From Chelativorans alearensis (GTDB lineage: Bacteria; Pseudomonadota; Alphaproteobacteria; Rhizobiales; Rhizobiaceae), in assembly GCF_010993735.1 (NCBI RefSeq), contig NZ_WQNI01000004.1, positions 186,001 through 250,000 on the forward strand: a stretch of 64,000 nucleotides of DNA, written 5' to 3'. The stretch's first letter is position 1. The number at the start of each line of letters is the position of its first letter. Shown one piece after another: positions 1-10,133 of the stretch. The translations under genes were made by a program, and so were the position numbers. Below the pieces are notes generated by a model. That model was not told the DNA's origin. It saw nothing but the letters and a program-made list of their open reading frames with translations, and did no database searches.

Positions 1-2
1 GG

Positions 3-3000
3 CTTGCGTGCCTGGAGATTCTCACTGACGCCTGCGGCCGGCTGTTCCCCGCGGTGCGGCCGCCTTTCGTGCCGACGCGCTATGTGGGCATGTTCGGCAC
101 ATTCGACGATACGGATCGTGTAGCCCGCGCGCTCACAAACGTGATCGGCATCACATCCGTCCCGTGGAAAGACTTCTTCGACCGCACGAGCCTGGTCGAG
201 GCCACGCTCAGGAAAGACCCGGCGGGGGTCTATCCGCGCATGGATTTCGAGACGCGCGACCGCTACCGCAAGGCGGTCGAGGAACTGGCGGCGGGCGCCG
301 GGATCGCCGAGCTGAAGGTTGCCGAAGAAGCGGTTTCCGAGGCGGGAGGCGTGCCGGAAGAGCCTTGCGATCATGTCGGCCACTGGCTCGTCGGCGGCGG
401 CCGATATCCCTTCGAGCGGCTTCTGGGCTACGGCGTTCCGTTCTGGACCGCGTGTAGCCGCTGGCTTCGCCGCCATCCCGGTCTGCTTTATGTCACTGCA
501 CTCTTTATCGCCTCGACGGCTGCCCTGGTTCTGCCCGTCGCCTATCTCGCGATTGCAGGGGCGGGACCGGTCATGCTGGTGCTGGGGGCCGCGCTGACGG
601 CGCTGCCGGCCTCGGTGCTGGGCGTCACCTTCGTCCATTGGCTCATCACGCGCACGATCCCGCCGCGCGTCCTGCCCAAGCTGGATTTCGAGAAAGGCAT
701 TCCCGAAGACTGCCCGACGGTGGTGGCCATACCCGTCATCATTCGCAAGGCCGATGAAATCCGGCGGCTGATGGAGCGGCTCGAGGCGCACCGGCTTGCC
801 AATCCGGACCCGTCGCTGCGTTTCGTGCTGCTCAGCGATTTCGCCGACGCGCCGCAGGAGCATGCGCCGGGCGACGAGGCGATCGAACAGGAATTGCTGG
901 CCGGCATCCGCCGGCTCAACCAGCGCTACGGCTCGGGCGAAAGCAGGCCCTTTCACCTCTTGCACCGGCCGCGGCGGCAAAACCCCTGCGAAGGCTCTTG
1001 GATGGGCTGGGAGCGCAAGCGCGGCAAGCTCGAGGAGTTCAACCGGCTTGTGCTCGAAGGCGACAGATCGCGCTTCAGCCTGTTCGAGGGCGATACCGAG
1101 CTTCTTCGCCGCGTCCGCTTCGTGGTCACCGTCGATGCGGATACTGTGCTGCCGCCGGGCGCGGTGGGTCGGCTCGCCGGCACATTGGCGCATCCGCTCA
1201 ACGAGGCGCGCTTCGACGCACGGTCGCACCGTGTGCACTCTGGCTACACCATCCTGCAGCCGCGGGTGGAGATATCGCCGCTCAGCGGCAATCGCTCGCC
1301 CTTCGCGCGCCTTTATGCCGGCAACACGGCAATCGACATCTATTCGCGCGCCGTCTCCGACGTCTATCAGGACCTCTTCGGGGAGGGGATCTATGTCGGC
1401 AAAGGCATCTACGAGGTCGCCTCCTTCCACAAAAGCCTCGAAGGCCGTGTGCCGGAAAACGCGCTCGTCAGCCATGACCTTTTCGAAGGTGTGCATGGCC
1501 GCGCGGCCCTTGCCAGCGACATCGTGCTCTACGAGGATTTCCCGGCTGGCTATGTCGAATATGCGCGCCGCTGGCACCGCTGGGTGCGGGGTGATTGGCA
1601 GCTCCTGCCGTGGCTGATGCGGCACGTGCCGGGGCAGGGCGGAGAGCGTTTCGTCAACGAACTCTCGACGCTCGACCGCTGGAAGATCCTGGACAATTTC
1701 CGCCGCAGCCTCATTCCGCTCTCGCTTCTTGTGCTGGTGCTGGCCGGCTGGCTGGTCCTGCCGGGCAGCGCCTTGGCGTGGACCCTGCTCACGGTCGCCG
1801 CGCCCGGCGCCTACCTGTTCACCGACCTTGTCACGGGGCTCGCCCGCGGCCCCCGGCGCGGCGCCATGCAGGGGTTGCTTCACAACCTGGCGGACCATTC
1901 CGGGCGTTGGGCACTTGCCATTGTCTTCCTCGTCCACGACGCAGCCGTCGCCGTCGATGCGATCGCGCGAACATGCTGGCGGCTATGCATCTCGCGCCGG
2001 CATCTGCTCGAATGGACGTCCGCCGCCCATACGGCGGCCGCCGTCGACGGCGCCGGTCCCCGTATAGCGGCGTGGCGCTATATGTGGCTTACGCCGGTAT
2101 TCTCCGTTCTGGCAGCCGCGGCAATCCTGTTCGTAAATCCGCCGGCTCTCATCCCCGCCGCTCCATTGCTGGCCGTGTGGCTGATCTCCCCCGAAATCGC
2201 GGTGCTGATCAGCCGGCGCAGGAAGCCGGCGGTGGAGGAAGTCCAGCGAAAGGACCGCGCCTTCCTGCGTCGGCTGGCGCGGCGCACGTGGCTTTACTTC
2301 GAAACTTTCGTCGGCCCCACGGACAACTGGCTGCCGCCCGACAATTTCCAGGAGGAGCCGCATTCGGCAATCGCGCACCGCACCTCGCCGACCAATATCG
2401 GCATGATGTTCTTGTCCGCGCTCGCCGCCTGGGACCTCGGCTATGTGGATTCGCGCGAATTCACGGCCCGCCTGCGCAACACCTTCGACACGCTCGGCCG
2501 GCTCGCCCGGCACCGGGGCCACCTGCTCAACTGGTACGACACGCGTACGCTGGAGCCATTGGAGCCGCGCTATGTCTCGACCGTCGACAGCGGCAATCTT
2601 GCCGTCTGCCTCCTCGCGCTGAAGGCGGGATGCGAGGAGGCGGCGACCGAGCCGCTTCTGAGGGCGCAGCTGTGGGACGGGCTTGCCGACACGCTGGACG
2701 TGCTTGCCGAGGCGACGGACCACCCGGCGCATGACGGCACGGACACGCTCGCGCCCCATCGTTCCGCCCTGGCAGCGTTCATATCCCGCGCACGCGACGA
2801 CGTGACGGTGTCGTGGCCGGTGTTGTCCGAGATCGTGGCAGAAGCGTTTCCGCGCTTCGAAAAGGCTATTGCAAAGTTGATTTCGGCTCACCACGAGCGG
2901 GAGACGGAACGGCTGCGCAATATCCATGTCTGGCTCGAGCGGGCACGGCATCATCTCACGCGCATGCAGCGCGACCTGCAGGAGCTTTCCCCCTGGCTGC

Positions 3001-6000
3001 CGTTGCTGGAAGCGCCGGCGGGCGGCATGGAAAAGTTTGCGCTGGAACTGAAGCAGGTGCTGTGCGCGCCGATCTCGCCGACAGTGATCGAGGATCGCTG
3101 TTCGCACGCCTGTTCGCTGATCGCGCAGGCGGCCAACACCGCGCAAGGCAGTGCGGCCGCCTGGCTGCACGACCTGGAGGCAGCGATCGAGGCAGGCTGT
3201 GCGCGTCAGAGCGCGCTGCGCGACGAGTTGAGGGAACTGGCGGCGACCAGCGAAAGGCTGGCCTTCGCCATGGATTTCCGTCCGCTCTATGACCGCGAGG
3301 CGCGGCTTTTCCACATCGGCTACAATGTCAGCGCCGACCGGCTGGATCCCTCCCATTACGACCTACTTGCCAGCGAGGCGCGGCTTGCCAGCTTCTTCGC
3401 TATCGCCAAGGGCGATGTCGCGTTCGAGCATTGGTTCCACCTCGGGCGTCCGCTCGCGCGGGAAAAGGGCGGTATGGCGCTGATCTCCTGGAGCGGCTCC
3501 ATGTTCGAATATCTGATGCCGCCGCTGCTCCTGAGAAGCGCGCCAGAGACCCTGCTGGGACAAAGCGAGCGCACCGCCGTGGATCTCCAGCGCCGCTATG
3601 CCGAAAGGCGCGGCGTGCCCTGGGGGATATCCGAATCCTCCTTCGCTTCGCGCGATGCCGACCACAACTACCGCTACCGCGGCTTCGGCGTATCGGAGCT
3701 GGGCCTGCGCCGCGATCTCGCCCAGGACCTGGTCGTCGCACCCTATGCGGCAGCGCTCGCCTTGCCCGTGCGCACGAATCTGGCCGTCGAGAACTTGAGG
3801 GCGCTGGAAGAGATCGGCCTCGGCGGGCTCTACGGCCTGTTCGAGGCCGCCGACTTCACGCCCGAGCGCCGGCCGGCCGGCCGGCGTTTTGTGCCCGTGC
3901 GCAGCTACATGGCGCACCACCAGGGCATGATCCTCGCCGCCCTCGACAACGCGCTTTGCACCGGCGCGCTGGTGCGGCGCTTCAATGCCCACGCCAACGT
4001 GCGCGCCATCGCGCTTCTGGTGCAGGAACGCATCCCATGGGAGCTGCCGCCGGAGTTCCAGGCGTCGGAACTGGCCGAGCCGGAGGAGGGGCGGAAGAAG
4101 CCCGCGCTGCCGGCCCCGCACCCCTGGCAGCCGCCGGCGGAGAGCCCTCTGCCGCAAATCCACGCGCTCGGCAATGGCAGCCTCTCGAGCCATGTCAGCA
4201 CCGGCGGGGGCGGCGGGCTTGCCTGGCGCGGCCATGCGTTGACCCGCTGGCAACCGGACCCGACGCGGGACGATGCGGGACTGTGGCTCTACGTCCGCGA
4301 CGAGGAGAATGGCGCTTTGTGGTCGATCGGCCGGCAGCCCACCGGGATTGCGCCCGAAGAGGGTCGTATTGTCTTCCACCCCCACATGGCGGAGTTCCAT
4401 CGCCGCGACCGCGGTATCGGCACGCGCATGGAGGTAGGTGTCGCCCACGACGACGACGTGGAGATCAGGCGCATCAGCATAGTCAACGAAAGCGATGCCG
4501 AACGCCGCCTGCGCCTCGTCTCCTACGGCGAAGTCGTGCTCGCGCCGGCGCTGGAGGACGAGCGCCACCCGGCCTTCAGCAAGCTCTTCGTGGGCAGTGA
4601 ATACCTGCCCAGCCTCAAGGCGCTTGTCTTCACACGCCGCCCGCGCAGAGCGGAGGAAAAGCCGCCGGCCCTCCTTCACCGCATCATATGCGACGACCCC
4701 GAGGTGGAGATTGCGGGTTTCGAGACGGATCGGCGCAGCTTCATCGGGCGCAACGGCACTCTCCGCGCGCCGCAGGCTCTGCGCGAGGTGCTGACCGGCT
4801 CTACCGGGTGGACACTCGATTCCGTCATGGCGTACGACCTGCATATGACGCTCGCGCCGGGCGAGCGCCGGCAGTTCTCGCTGGTCACCATGGCCGCGGA
4901 ATCGCGCGAGGCCGTTCTGCGCCTTGCCGACCGCTACGCCACGCCGGCAGCGCTCGACTGGGCGCTCGACGACGCGGCGATGGAGGCGGCGCGGGAGGCG
5001 CGGCAGCTCAGCCTCGAGCCGGCGCGATTGCCCGAATTGCAGGCGCTGTCGTCGCTACTGACCTGCCGCCACCCGGCCCTGCGCGCCGCACCCGAGGTCG
5101 TCGCGGCCAATCGGCTGGGGCAGCCCAGGCTCTGGAGCTTCGGCATCTCCGGCGATCATCCGATCCTGCTTGTGAAGGCGGGCGATCCGGAGAACATCGA
5201 TCTTCTGCATGTCCTGATCGCGGGCCTGAAGATATGGCGCCGGCGCGGCATCCTGGCCGATCTCATCGTCATGCGGCCGGGCATGTCGGGCTATGTCGAG
5301 CCGTTGCGCGAAAAGCTTCTGTCGCTTTTGCAGGACATGGAGGCGCAGGAGCTTCTGGGGCGCGCAGGCGGCGTGCATCTGATCCTCGGTGATCAGGTGG
5401 GGGAGGAGGAGCGGCGCCTGCTCGAAGCCTGCGCCGTCGCCGTGCTCGACACGGCACGGGGCACGCTGACAGAACAACTCGCCGCGGTGGCCGAGATGCG
5501 GCCCCAGGCGCCGCATTTCGAGGCGACCCTGGCGTCTCGATCCGCCGAAACTCCGGACATCGCACGGCCGGAGGGCCTTTTGTTCGACAACGGCTATGGC
5601 GGCTTCAGCGCGGATGGCCGCGAATATGTGATCCACCTGAAGCCGGGGGAGGCAACGCCGGCGCCGTGGTGCAACGTGCTGGCCAACGATATCTTCGGCA
5701 CGCTCGTCACCGAGGCCGGCGGCGGCTTCACCTGGGCGGTGAACAGCGGCGAGAACCGGCTGACGCCCTGGACCAACGATCCCGTCGCGGATCCCGGCCC
5801 TGAGGCGCTTTATCTTCGCGACGAGGAGACCGCCGAAGTCTGGACGCCCACCCCGCGGCCAGCGGGCGGCGGACGGGCGCACGAAATCCGCCACGGCGCC
5901 GGCTACACCGTGTGGCGCAACGCCGCTCACGGACTCAAGCAGAGGCTGACCGTCTTCGTGCCGCCGGACGACCCGGTGAAGATCGTCCGGCTTGAACTCG

Positions 6001-8012
6001 ACAATCCGCAGCCGAGGCCCCGTAGGGTGATCGCCACCTACTACGCCGAATGGCTGTTGGGCAGCCTGCCGCGGATGGCGCGGCCCTTTGTGGTGTGCGG
6101 CTACGATCCGTCCTGCCACATGCTTCACGCGCGCAACCCGTGGAACCCGGACTTCGCCGACCGGGTGGCGTTCCTGACGTCGAGCCTGCCGCCGCATAGC
6201 TTCACCACCGACCGGGAGGATTTCCTGGGCCGGGAAGGCGAGGCGGCGCTGCCGGCGGGCCTGACCCGCTGGGACCTGGGACAGCGCGTGCGGCCGGGCG
6301 CTGATCCTTGCGCGGCCTTCCAGGTGCATCTCGACATCGAGGCGAACGGCAAGGCCGAGGCCATCTTCATCCTGGGGCAGGGGAGCGATTTTGCCGAGGC
6401 GGCCGATCTCGCCCAGCGTTGGCAGGACCCGTCACGCTGCGACTCTGCCTTTCATGACCTCGCACGGTTGTGGGACCGCCGGCTCGGCGCCGTGAAGGTC
6501 TCGACGCCCGATCTTGCCACGGACCTGATGCTCAATCGCTGGCTCCTCTATCAGGTCTATTCCTCACGGCTCCTGGCGCGTGCCGGCTTCTACCAGGCGG
6601 GCGGCGCCTACGGCTTCCGCGACCAGTTGCAGGACGTGCTTGCGCTTTTGTGGAGCGAGCCGGAACGGGCGCGGGCGCATATCCTGAAGGCCGCCGCGCA
6701 TCAGTTCGAAGAGGGCGACGTGCTGCACTGGTGGCATCCGCCCAATGGCCGGGGCGTGCGCACACGCTGTTCCGACGACCTTCTGTGGCTGCCTTATGTC
6801 GCGGCAGCCTATGTCGAGGCGACGGGCGACGAGGCGATCCTGGAGGAACAGGTGCCGTTCCTGCAGGCCCCTCCACTGACGGAACACGAGGATGACCGTT
6901 ACGCGCGCTATGACATGCTGAGCGAGCCGCGCAGCCTGTTCGAGCACTGCGAGCGCGCCCTGGAGCGCGGCATCACCAGCGGCGCACATGGCCTGCCGCT
7001 GATCGGCAGCGGCGACTGGAACGACGGCATGGACCGGGTCGGCCGTAAGGGGCGCGGCGAGAGCGTCTGGCTCGCCTGGTTCGCTACGGCCACGATGAGG
7101 CGCTTCGGCAGCCTCGCCCGCATCGTGAAGCGGGCCGATCTCGCTGAGCGGTGGGAAAGCCGCGCGCGCGAGATGGAGGAGGCGGTCGAGGCCGCCGCCT
7201 GGGATGGCGACTGGTATCTGCGCGCGATCGACGACGACGGCAATCCCCTGGGAACGGCAGGGGCGGAAGAATGCCGCATCGATTCCATCGCACAATCCTG
7301 GGCGGTGCTGGCACGTGGAGTGCCGTCGCGCCGGGCGCGGACGGCGTTGAAGAATGCCGAGGGCGAGCTTGTGTCGCAGGAGGCGCGGATCGCCCGCCTG
7401 CTATGGCCGCCTTTCGACAAGACGCCGCTCGACCCCGGCTACATCAAGGCCTATCCCCCCGGAATACGCGAGAATGGCGGGCAATACTCGCATGCGGCGG
7501 CCTGGCTCGGCCATGCCTTTGCCCGGCTCGGCGACGGCGACAGGGCGGCTGGAATGTTCCACTTCCTCAATCCGCTCACCCATGCGGTGACGCAAGCTGA
7601 CGCGGAGCATTACCGTGTCGAGCCTTACGTGGTGGCTGCCGATATCGCAGGCGTCGATCCGCACACCGGCCAGGGCGGTTGGACATGGTACACGGGCGCG
7701 GCCGCCTGGACCTGGCGGCTCGGCATCGAGGCGATCCTGGGTCTCAAGCTTGAGCGGGGAAGGCTGATGATCGACCCTGCGCTGCCGAAGGGCTGGGGTG
7801 GCTTCAAGGCGGAAATCACAGTGCCGGGCGGCACGCTGGAAGTCGAGGTCAACGACCCGGAGAGGGTCGGCCATGGCCGCGTTGAAATCAAGGTCGACGG
7901 CAAGGTGCACGAGGGAGCCATCGCCTTGCCTGCGGACGGGAAGACGCACCGGGTCCAGGTGCGCCTGAAGCCGTTTCCCGTGCGGCGCTCAAAAGTGGCT
8001 GAACAAATCTGA
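3..8012 (+). CDS. ndvB: Cyclic beta-1,2-glucan synthase, 5' end cut off by the window
   Basis: Inner-membrane enzyme that makes periplasmic cyclic beta-1,2-glucan from UDP-glucose; needed for osmotic adaptation and host interaction in rhizobia and Brucella. The frame is open from base 3, so the true start lies upstream; about 2,669 residues are visible against roughly 2,830 for ChvB/NdvB. Counting from the GTG at 54: hydrophobic helices at about 145-205, a family-84 glycosyltransferase domain with VTVDADT (~358) and HRWVRGDW (~508), further helices at about 555-660, a glycoamylase-like domain with TNIGMMF (~779) and HHQGMIL (~1287), and a C-terminal GH94-type phosphorylase domain with GDWNDGMD (~2320). 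The last domain controls ring size in the studied enzymes. No internal stop or frameshift is seen. The next gene starts 95 bases later with no clear terminator between. Confidence 0.96.
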   Translation, partial: LACLEILTDACGRLFPAVRPPFVPTRYVGMFGTFDDTDRVARALTNVIGITSVPWKDFFDRTSLVEATLRKDPAGVYPRMDFETRDRYRKAVEELAAGAGIAELKVAEEAVSEAGGVPEEPCDHVGHWLVGGGRYPFERLLGYGVPFWTACSRWLRRHPGLLYVTALFIASTAALVLPVAYLAIAGAGPVMLVLGAALTALPASVLGVTFVHWLITRTIPPRVLPKLDFEKGIPEDCPTVVAIPVIIRKADEIRRLMERLEAHRLANPDPSLRFVLLSDFADAPQEHAPGDEAIEQELLAGIRRLNQRYGSGESRPFHLLHRPRRQNPCEGSWMGWERKRGKLEEFNRLVLEGDRSRFSLFEGDTELLRRVRFVVTVDADTVLPPGAVGRLAGTLAHPLNEARFDARSHRVHSGYTILQPRVEISPLSGNRSPFARLYAGNTAIDIYSRAVSDVYQDLFGEGIYVGKGIYEVASFHKSLEGRVPENALVSHDLFEGVHGRAALASDIVLYEDFPAGYVEYARRWHRWVRGDWQLLPWLMRHVPGQGGERFVNELSTLDRWKILDNFRRSLIPLSLLVLVLAGWLVLPGSALAWTLLTVAAPGAYLFTDLVTGLARGPRRGAMQGLLHNLADHSGRWALAIVFLVHDAAVAVDAIARTCWRLCISRRHLLEWTSAAHTAAAVDGAGPRIAAWRYMWLTPVFSVLAAAAILFVNPPALIPAAPLLAVWLISPEIAVLISRRRKPAVEEVQRKDRAFLRRLARRTWLYFETFVGPTDNWLPPDNFQEEPHSAIAHRTSPTNIGMMFLSALAAWDLGYVDSREFTARLRNTFDTLGRLARHRGHLLNWYDTRTLEPLEPRYVSTVDSGNLAVCLLALKAGCEEAATEPLLRAQLWDGLADTLDVLAEATDHPAHDGTDTLAPHRSALAAFISRARDDVTVSWPVLSEIVAEAFPRFEKAIAKLISAHHERETERLRNIHVWLERARHHLTRMQRDLQELSPWLPLLEAPAGGMEKFALELKQVLCAPISPTVIEDRCSHACSLIAQAANTAQGSAAAWLHDLEAAIEAGCARQSALRDELRELAATSERLAFAMDFRPLYDREARLFHIGYNVSADRLDPSHYDLLASEARLASFFAIAKGDVAFEHWFHLGRPLAREKGGMALISWSGSMFEYLMPPLLLRSAPETLLGQSERTAVDLQRRYAERRGVPWGISESSFASRDADHNYRYRGFGVSELGLRRDLAQDLVVAPYAAALALPVRTNLAVENLRALEEIGLGGLYGLFEAADFTPERRPAGRRFVPVRSYMAHHQGMILAALDNALCTGALVRRFNAHANVRAIALLVQERIPWELPPEFQASELAEPEEGRKKPALPAPHPWQPPAESPLPQIHALGNGSLSSHVSTGGGGGLAWRGHALTRWQPDPTRDDAGLWLYVRDEENGALWSIGRQPTGIAPEEGRIVFHPHMAEFHRRDRGIGTRMEVGVAHDDDVEIRRISIVNESDAERRLRLVSYGEVVLAPALEDERHPAFSKLFVGSEYLPSLKALVFTRRPRRAEEKPPALLHRIICDDPEVEIAGFETDRRSFIGRNGTLRAPQALREVLTGSTGWTLDSVMAYDLHMTLAPGERRQFSLVTMAAESREAVLRLADRYATPAALDWALDDAAMEAAREARQLSLEPARLPELQALSSLLTCRHPALRAAPEVVAANRLGQPRLWSFGISGDHPILLVKAGDPENIDLLHVLIAGLKIWRRRGILADLIVMRPGMSGYVEPLREKLLSLLQDMEAQELLGRAGGVHLILGDQVGEEERRLLEACAVAVLDTARGTLTEQLAAVAEMRPQAPHFEATLASRSAETPDIARPEGLLFDNGYGGFSADGREYVIHLKPGEATPAPWCNVLANDIFGTLVTEAGGGFTWAVNSGENRLTPWTNDPVADPGPEALYLRDEETAEVWTPTPRPAGGGRAHEIRHGAGYTVWRNAAHGLKQRLTVFVPPDDPVKIVRLELDNPQPRPRRVIATYYAEWLLGSLPRMARPFVVCGYDPSCHMLHARNPWNPDFADRVAFLTSSLPPHSFTTDREDFLGREGEAALPAGLTRWDLGQRVRPGADPCAAFQVHLDIEANGKAEAIFILGQGSDFAEAADLAQRWQDPSRCDSAFHDLARLWDRRLGAVKVSTPDLATDLMLNRWLLYQVYSSRLLARAGFYQAGGAYGFRDQLQDVLALLWSEPERARAHILKAAAHQFEEGDVLHWWHPPNGRGVRTRCSDDLLWLPYVAAAYVEATGDEAILEEQVPFLQAPPLTEHEDDRYARYDMLSEPRSLFEHCERALERGITSGAHGLPLIGSGDWNDGMDRVGRKGRGESVWLAWFATATMRRFGSLARIVKRADLAERWESRAREMEEAVEAAAWDGDWYLRAIDDDGNPLGTAGAEECRIDSIAQSWAVLARGVPSRRARTALKNAEGELVSQEARIARLLWPPFDKTPLDPGYIKAYPPGIRENGGQYSHAAAWLGHAFARLGDGDRAAGMFHFLNPLTHAVTQADAEHYRVEPYVVAADIAGVDPHTGQGGWTWYTGAAAWTWRLGIEAILGLKLERGRLMIDPALPKGWGGFKAEITVPGGTLEVEVNDPERVGHGRVEIKVDGKVHEGAIALPADGKTHRVQVRLKPFPVRRSKVAEQI

Positions 8013-8107
8013 GCCGCAGGGCACAGGCCCGTTGACATCGGTCAAGTCGGGCACCGAGAGGCTTTGGTAGCTTTCTCCCGGCCAATGAAACGATGGAGAT
8101 GGGCAAA

Positions 8108-8878
8108 ATGGGTATGGTGTCTGGCAAGACCGCACTGGTCACAGGTTCCAGCGCGGGTATCGGACGTGCGGCAGCTTTGAAGTTTGCCGCCGAGGGCGCG
8201 AAGGTCGTCGTATCCGACGTCAATGTCGAGGGCGGCGAAGAAACGGTTGTCATGATCGAGAAAGCGGGCGGCGAGGCGGTATTCATCAGGGCTGATGTGT
8301 CAGCGCCGGACGAGGTCGATGCGCTGATCGCCAAGGCTGTGGAGAGCTTTGGCCGGATCGACTGCGCCTGCAACAATGCCGGCATCGAGGGGAAGATCGT
8401 ACCCTTCATCGAGCAGCCGCTCGACAATTTCGACCGCATCATCGCCGTGAACCTGCGCGGCACCTTCCTGTGCCTGCAGGCCGAAATCAGGCAGATGCTG
8501 AAGAACGGCGGTGGTGCGATCGTCAACCTCGCCTCGGTTGCGGGCCTCATCGGCTTTCCCGGCCTTGCGCCCTATGTCGCCTCCAAGCACGGGGTCAACG
8601 GGCTCACCAAGAATGCCGCGCTGGAATACGGCAAGCAGGGGATCCGGGTGAACTCCATCTGTCCCGGCGGCATCGACACGCGCATGCTGGATTCGCTGGC
8701 CGAGCAGTCGACGGATGGGGAAATGAGCACGCGGGAAATGATGGACCCGTTTCATCCTATCGGCCGCATCGGCGAACCGGAGGAGGTTGCGGAACTGATC
8801 ATTTGGCTGTGCTCCGATCGCGCCTCCTTCATAACAGGAGCGAATATCCCGATCGATGGTGGGTTTGTCGCCCAGTAG
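8108..8878 (+). CDS. SDR family NAD(P)-dependent oxidoreductase
   Basis: Classical short-chain dehydrogenase of 256 residues, close to the usual 250. It shows the TGSSAGIG cofactor-binding motif, NNAG, a catalytic Ser in the SVAG stretch and YVASK, so the full Ser-Tyr-Lys set is present. The C-terminal PIDGG is typical of the family. The substrate cannot be read from sequence; glucose dehydrogenase-like and 3-oxoacyl reductase-like members look alike. Several in-frame ATGs lie close together (8093, 8099, 8108, 8114). I prefer 8108 because GGAG at 8095-8098 sits 9 bases before it, while 8093 has no Shine-Dalgarno. It follows the glucan synthase on the same strand but has no obvious functional tie to it. 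Confidence 0.88.
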   Translation: MGMVSGKTALVTGSSAGIGRAAALKFAAEGAKVVVSDVNVEGGEETVVMIEKAGGEAVFIRADVSAPDEVDALIAKAVESFGRIDCACNNAGIEGKIVPFIEQPLDNFDRIIAVNLRGTFLCLQAEIRQMLKNGGGAIVNLASVAGLIGFPGLAPYVASKHGVNGLTKNAALEYGKQGIRVNSICPGGIDTRMLDSLAEQSTDGEMSTREMMDPFHPIGRIGEPEEVAELIIWLCSDRASFITGANIPIDGGFVAQ

Positions 8879-9043
8879 GGGCGACGTCCTACAGGCTGCC
8901 TTCGCGCCCGGACATCCGGTCGATAATGATGCGGAAGAAAGATCTCCTCCGCGTGGGCTTCAGCGAACCTGGCTCCGGCTGGGGCCGAGGCGGGCTAGCC
9001 GCGCCGCTGCCTCGGCTTCGCTCAGAGCTGGATCGAGTGCCGT

Positions 9044-9253
9044 TTACCGGAGCGCGCTTCGGTCGACTTTTTGTCTGGGCGGGGAATTGTACCGTCGGAT
9101 GGCCGCAATTCGGGTCGGGCAAACGCCGAAATATCGGCCGATCCTCTCATCGGAAAGGCCGAGATCGGCGAGCACGGCGATAGCCACGTCGGGCCGCGGT
9201 CCCATCCTGTCGCCCGCAATCCGACCGCGACGTTGGTCCGGATTACCCACCAT
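9044..9253 (-). CDS. Small helix-turn-helix-like protein (hypothetical)
   Basis: A 69-residue protein read from the minus strand. The central stretch LSDERIGRYFGV followed by CPTRIAAIRR has the spacing of a helix-turn-helix: a scaffold helix, a turn, then a basic recognition helix. The start has a plausible ribosome site (GGGGAG and AAAGGA within 15 bases upstream). It lies 27 bases downstream of the LTXXQ/Spy-like gene on the same strand, so the two are probably cotranscribed. I do not recognise a named family. A chance frame in GC-rich DNA is the main alternative, but the ribosome site, the operon position and the HTH pattern argue for a real gene. Confidence 0.5.
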   Translation of the reverse strand: MVGNPDQRRGRIAGDRMGPRPDVAIAVLADLGLSDERIGRYFGVCPTRIAAIRRYNSPPRQKVDRSALR

Positions 9254-9280
9254 GATCCTTTCTCCCCTGGCGGCCCGTTG

Positions 9281-9832
9281 TCACCAACGCATCATGTGCC
9301 GACCTTGGCTGCGGCCTATTCCCATTCCCATCATGGGCAGAACGATGTCGTCGGCCACAGCCTTCTGCTCGTCGGCGAGGACGGTATAGAGATCATCCGT
9401 GGCGGTCTTGACCGATTTCATCTGCTCAAGCCGCGTTTCCATCTGTGAAATCTGCCAGGCAAGCCGCTCGGGCAGCGGTTTGTCGAACATCTTTCCATCG
9501 TCGTACTGCTCAGCCATGGAGCGCATCATGTCGTTGTGCGCTTCGGTCGATGTTTTCACGATGGCGGCGAAGGCATCCCACGCAGCGGTCTGATCGGGCG
9601 TGATCTTGAGTTCCGTCTTCATGTAAGCCAACCGGCCGTCCACGCGGTCGAGCATGCCGTCGGGCAGCCACCACCCCATCATGCCGGGCCCCCCGCCGCC
9701 CATCATGCGCTCCATGCTCCAGCCCCAGCGCGGTCCCCAACCGCGCTCGTCGTCTGCCGCCGCCGGTACGCTCACCAATGACGATGTGGCCGCTGCCGCT
9801 GCCAACGCGATGCCAATCCAATATCTCGACAT
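9281..9832 (-). CDS. Spy/CpxP-like LTXXQ-motif periplasmic protein, Met-rich
   Basis: A 183-residue secreted protein. Residues 1-26 form a signal peptide ending in PAAA. The LTXXQ-type motif appears as KITPDQTAAWDAF and a weaker second copy as DEQKAVADDI, as in the Spy/CpxP chaperone family, which binds unfolded or metal-stressed periplasmic proteins. Both ends of the mature protein are Met- and Gly-rich (MERMMGGGGPGMMGWW; MMGMGIG and HMMRW), suggesting soft-metal binding, though that is inference. The reading frame could extend upstream, but AGGAGG lies 5 bases before the ATG at 9832 and the signal peptide begins exactly there, so this start is secure. The small HTH-like gene follows on the same strand. 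Confidence 0.82.
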   Translation of the reverse strand: MSRYWIGIALAAAAATSSLVSVPAAADDERGWGPRWGWSMERMMGGGGPGMMGWWLPDGMLDRVDGRLAYMKTELKITPDQTAAWDAFAAIVKTSTEAHNDMMRSMAEQYDDGKMFDKPLPERLAWQISQMETRLEQMKSVKTATDDLYTVLADEQKAVADDIVLPMMGMGIGRSQGRHMMRW

Positions 9833-10133
9833 ACCTGCCTCCTGATTGAACGACGCGGCATGCCTGAAAAGCTGCACGCGTTCCCATTCCTGATTTTGAA
9901 AGCTAAGCACGCCTTTGACGGCGCATCATTGATCAGCGTCAAGCTGCGGCCGATCTTAGGTCTTCATCAGACGAACGACCGCCGGGCTCTCCGCCGAGGT
10001 CGATCAACCGCTCAATTTCAACGACCCATTCGTTGGCCAGCGTTTTGAGGCTGAACGTTCGCGACAAAAGAGGTACAAATCCGTGCAATTTGGTCCTATT
10101 TGAGTGCACGGGTTACTGGCTGATCTGGTTGAT
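9833..10133. other. Intergenic region between spy-like gene and dusA
   Basis: About 300 bases between divergently read genes. It should hold promoters for both. I see no convincing sigma70 boxes. The only strong structure is the 7-bp inverted repeat listed at 10081-10111. No coding frame here has a ribosome site. Confidence 0.6.
10081..10111. promoter_or_regulatory. Inverted repeat just upstream of dusA
   Basis: Perfect 7-bp arms CCGTGCA (10081-10087) and TGCACGG (10105-10111) separated by 17 bases, ending 22 bases before the dusA ATG. It could be an operator or a leader hairpin. No T-run follows, so a terminator is unlikely. Confidence 0.4.
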
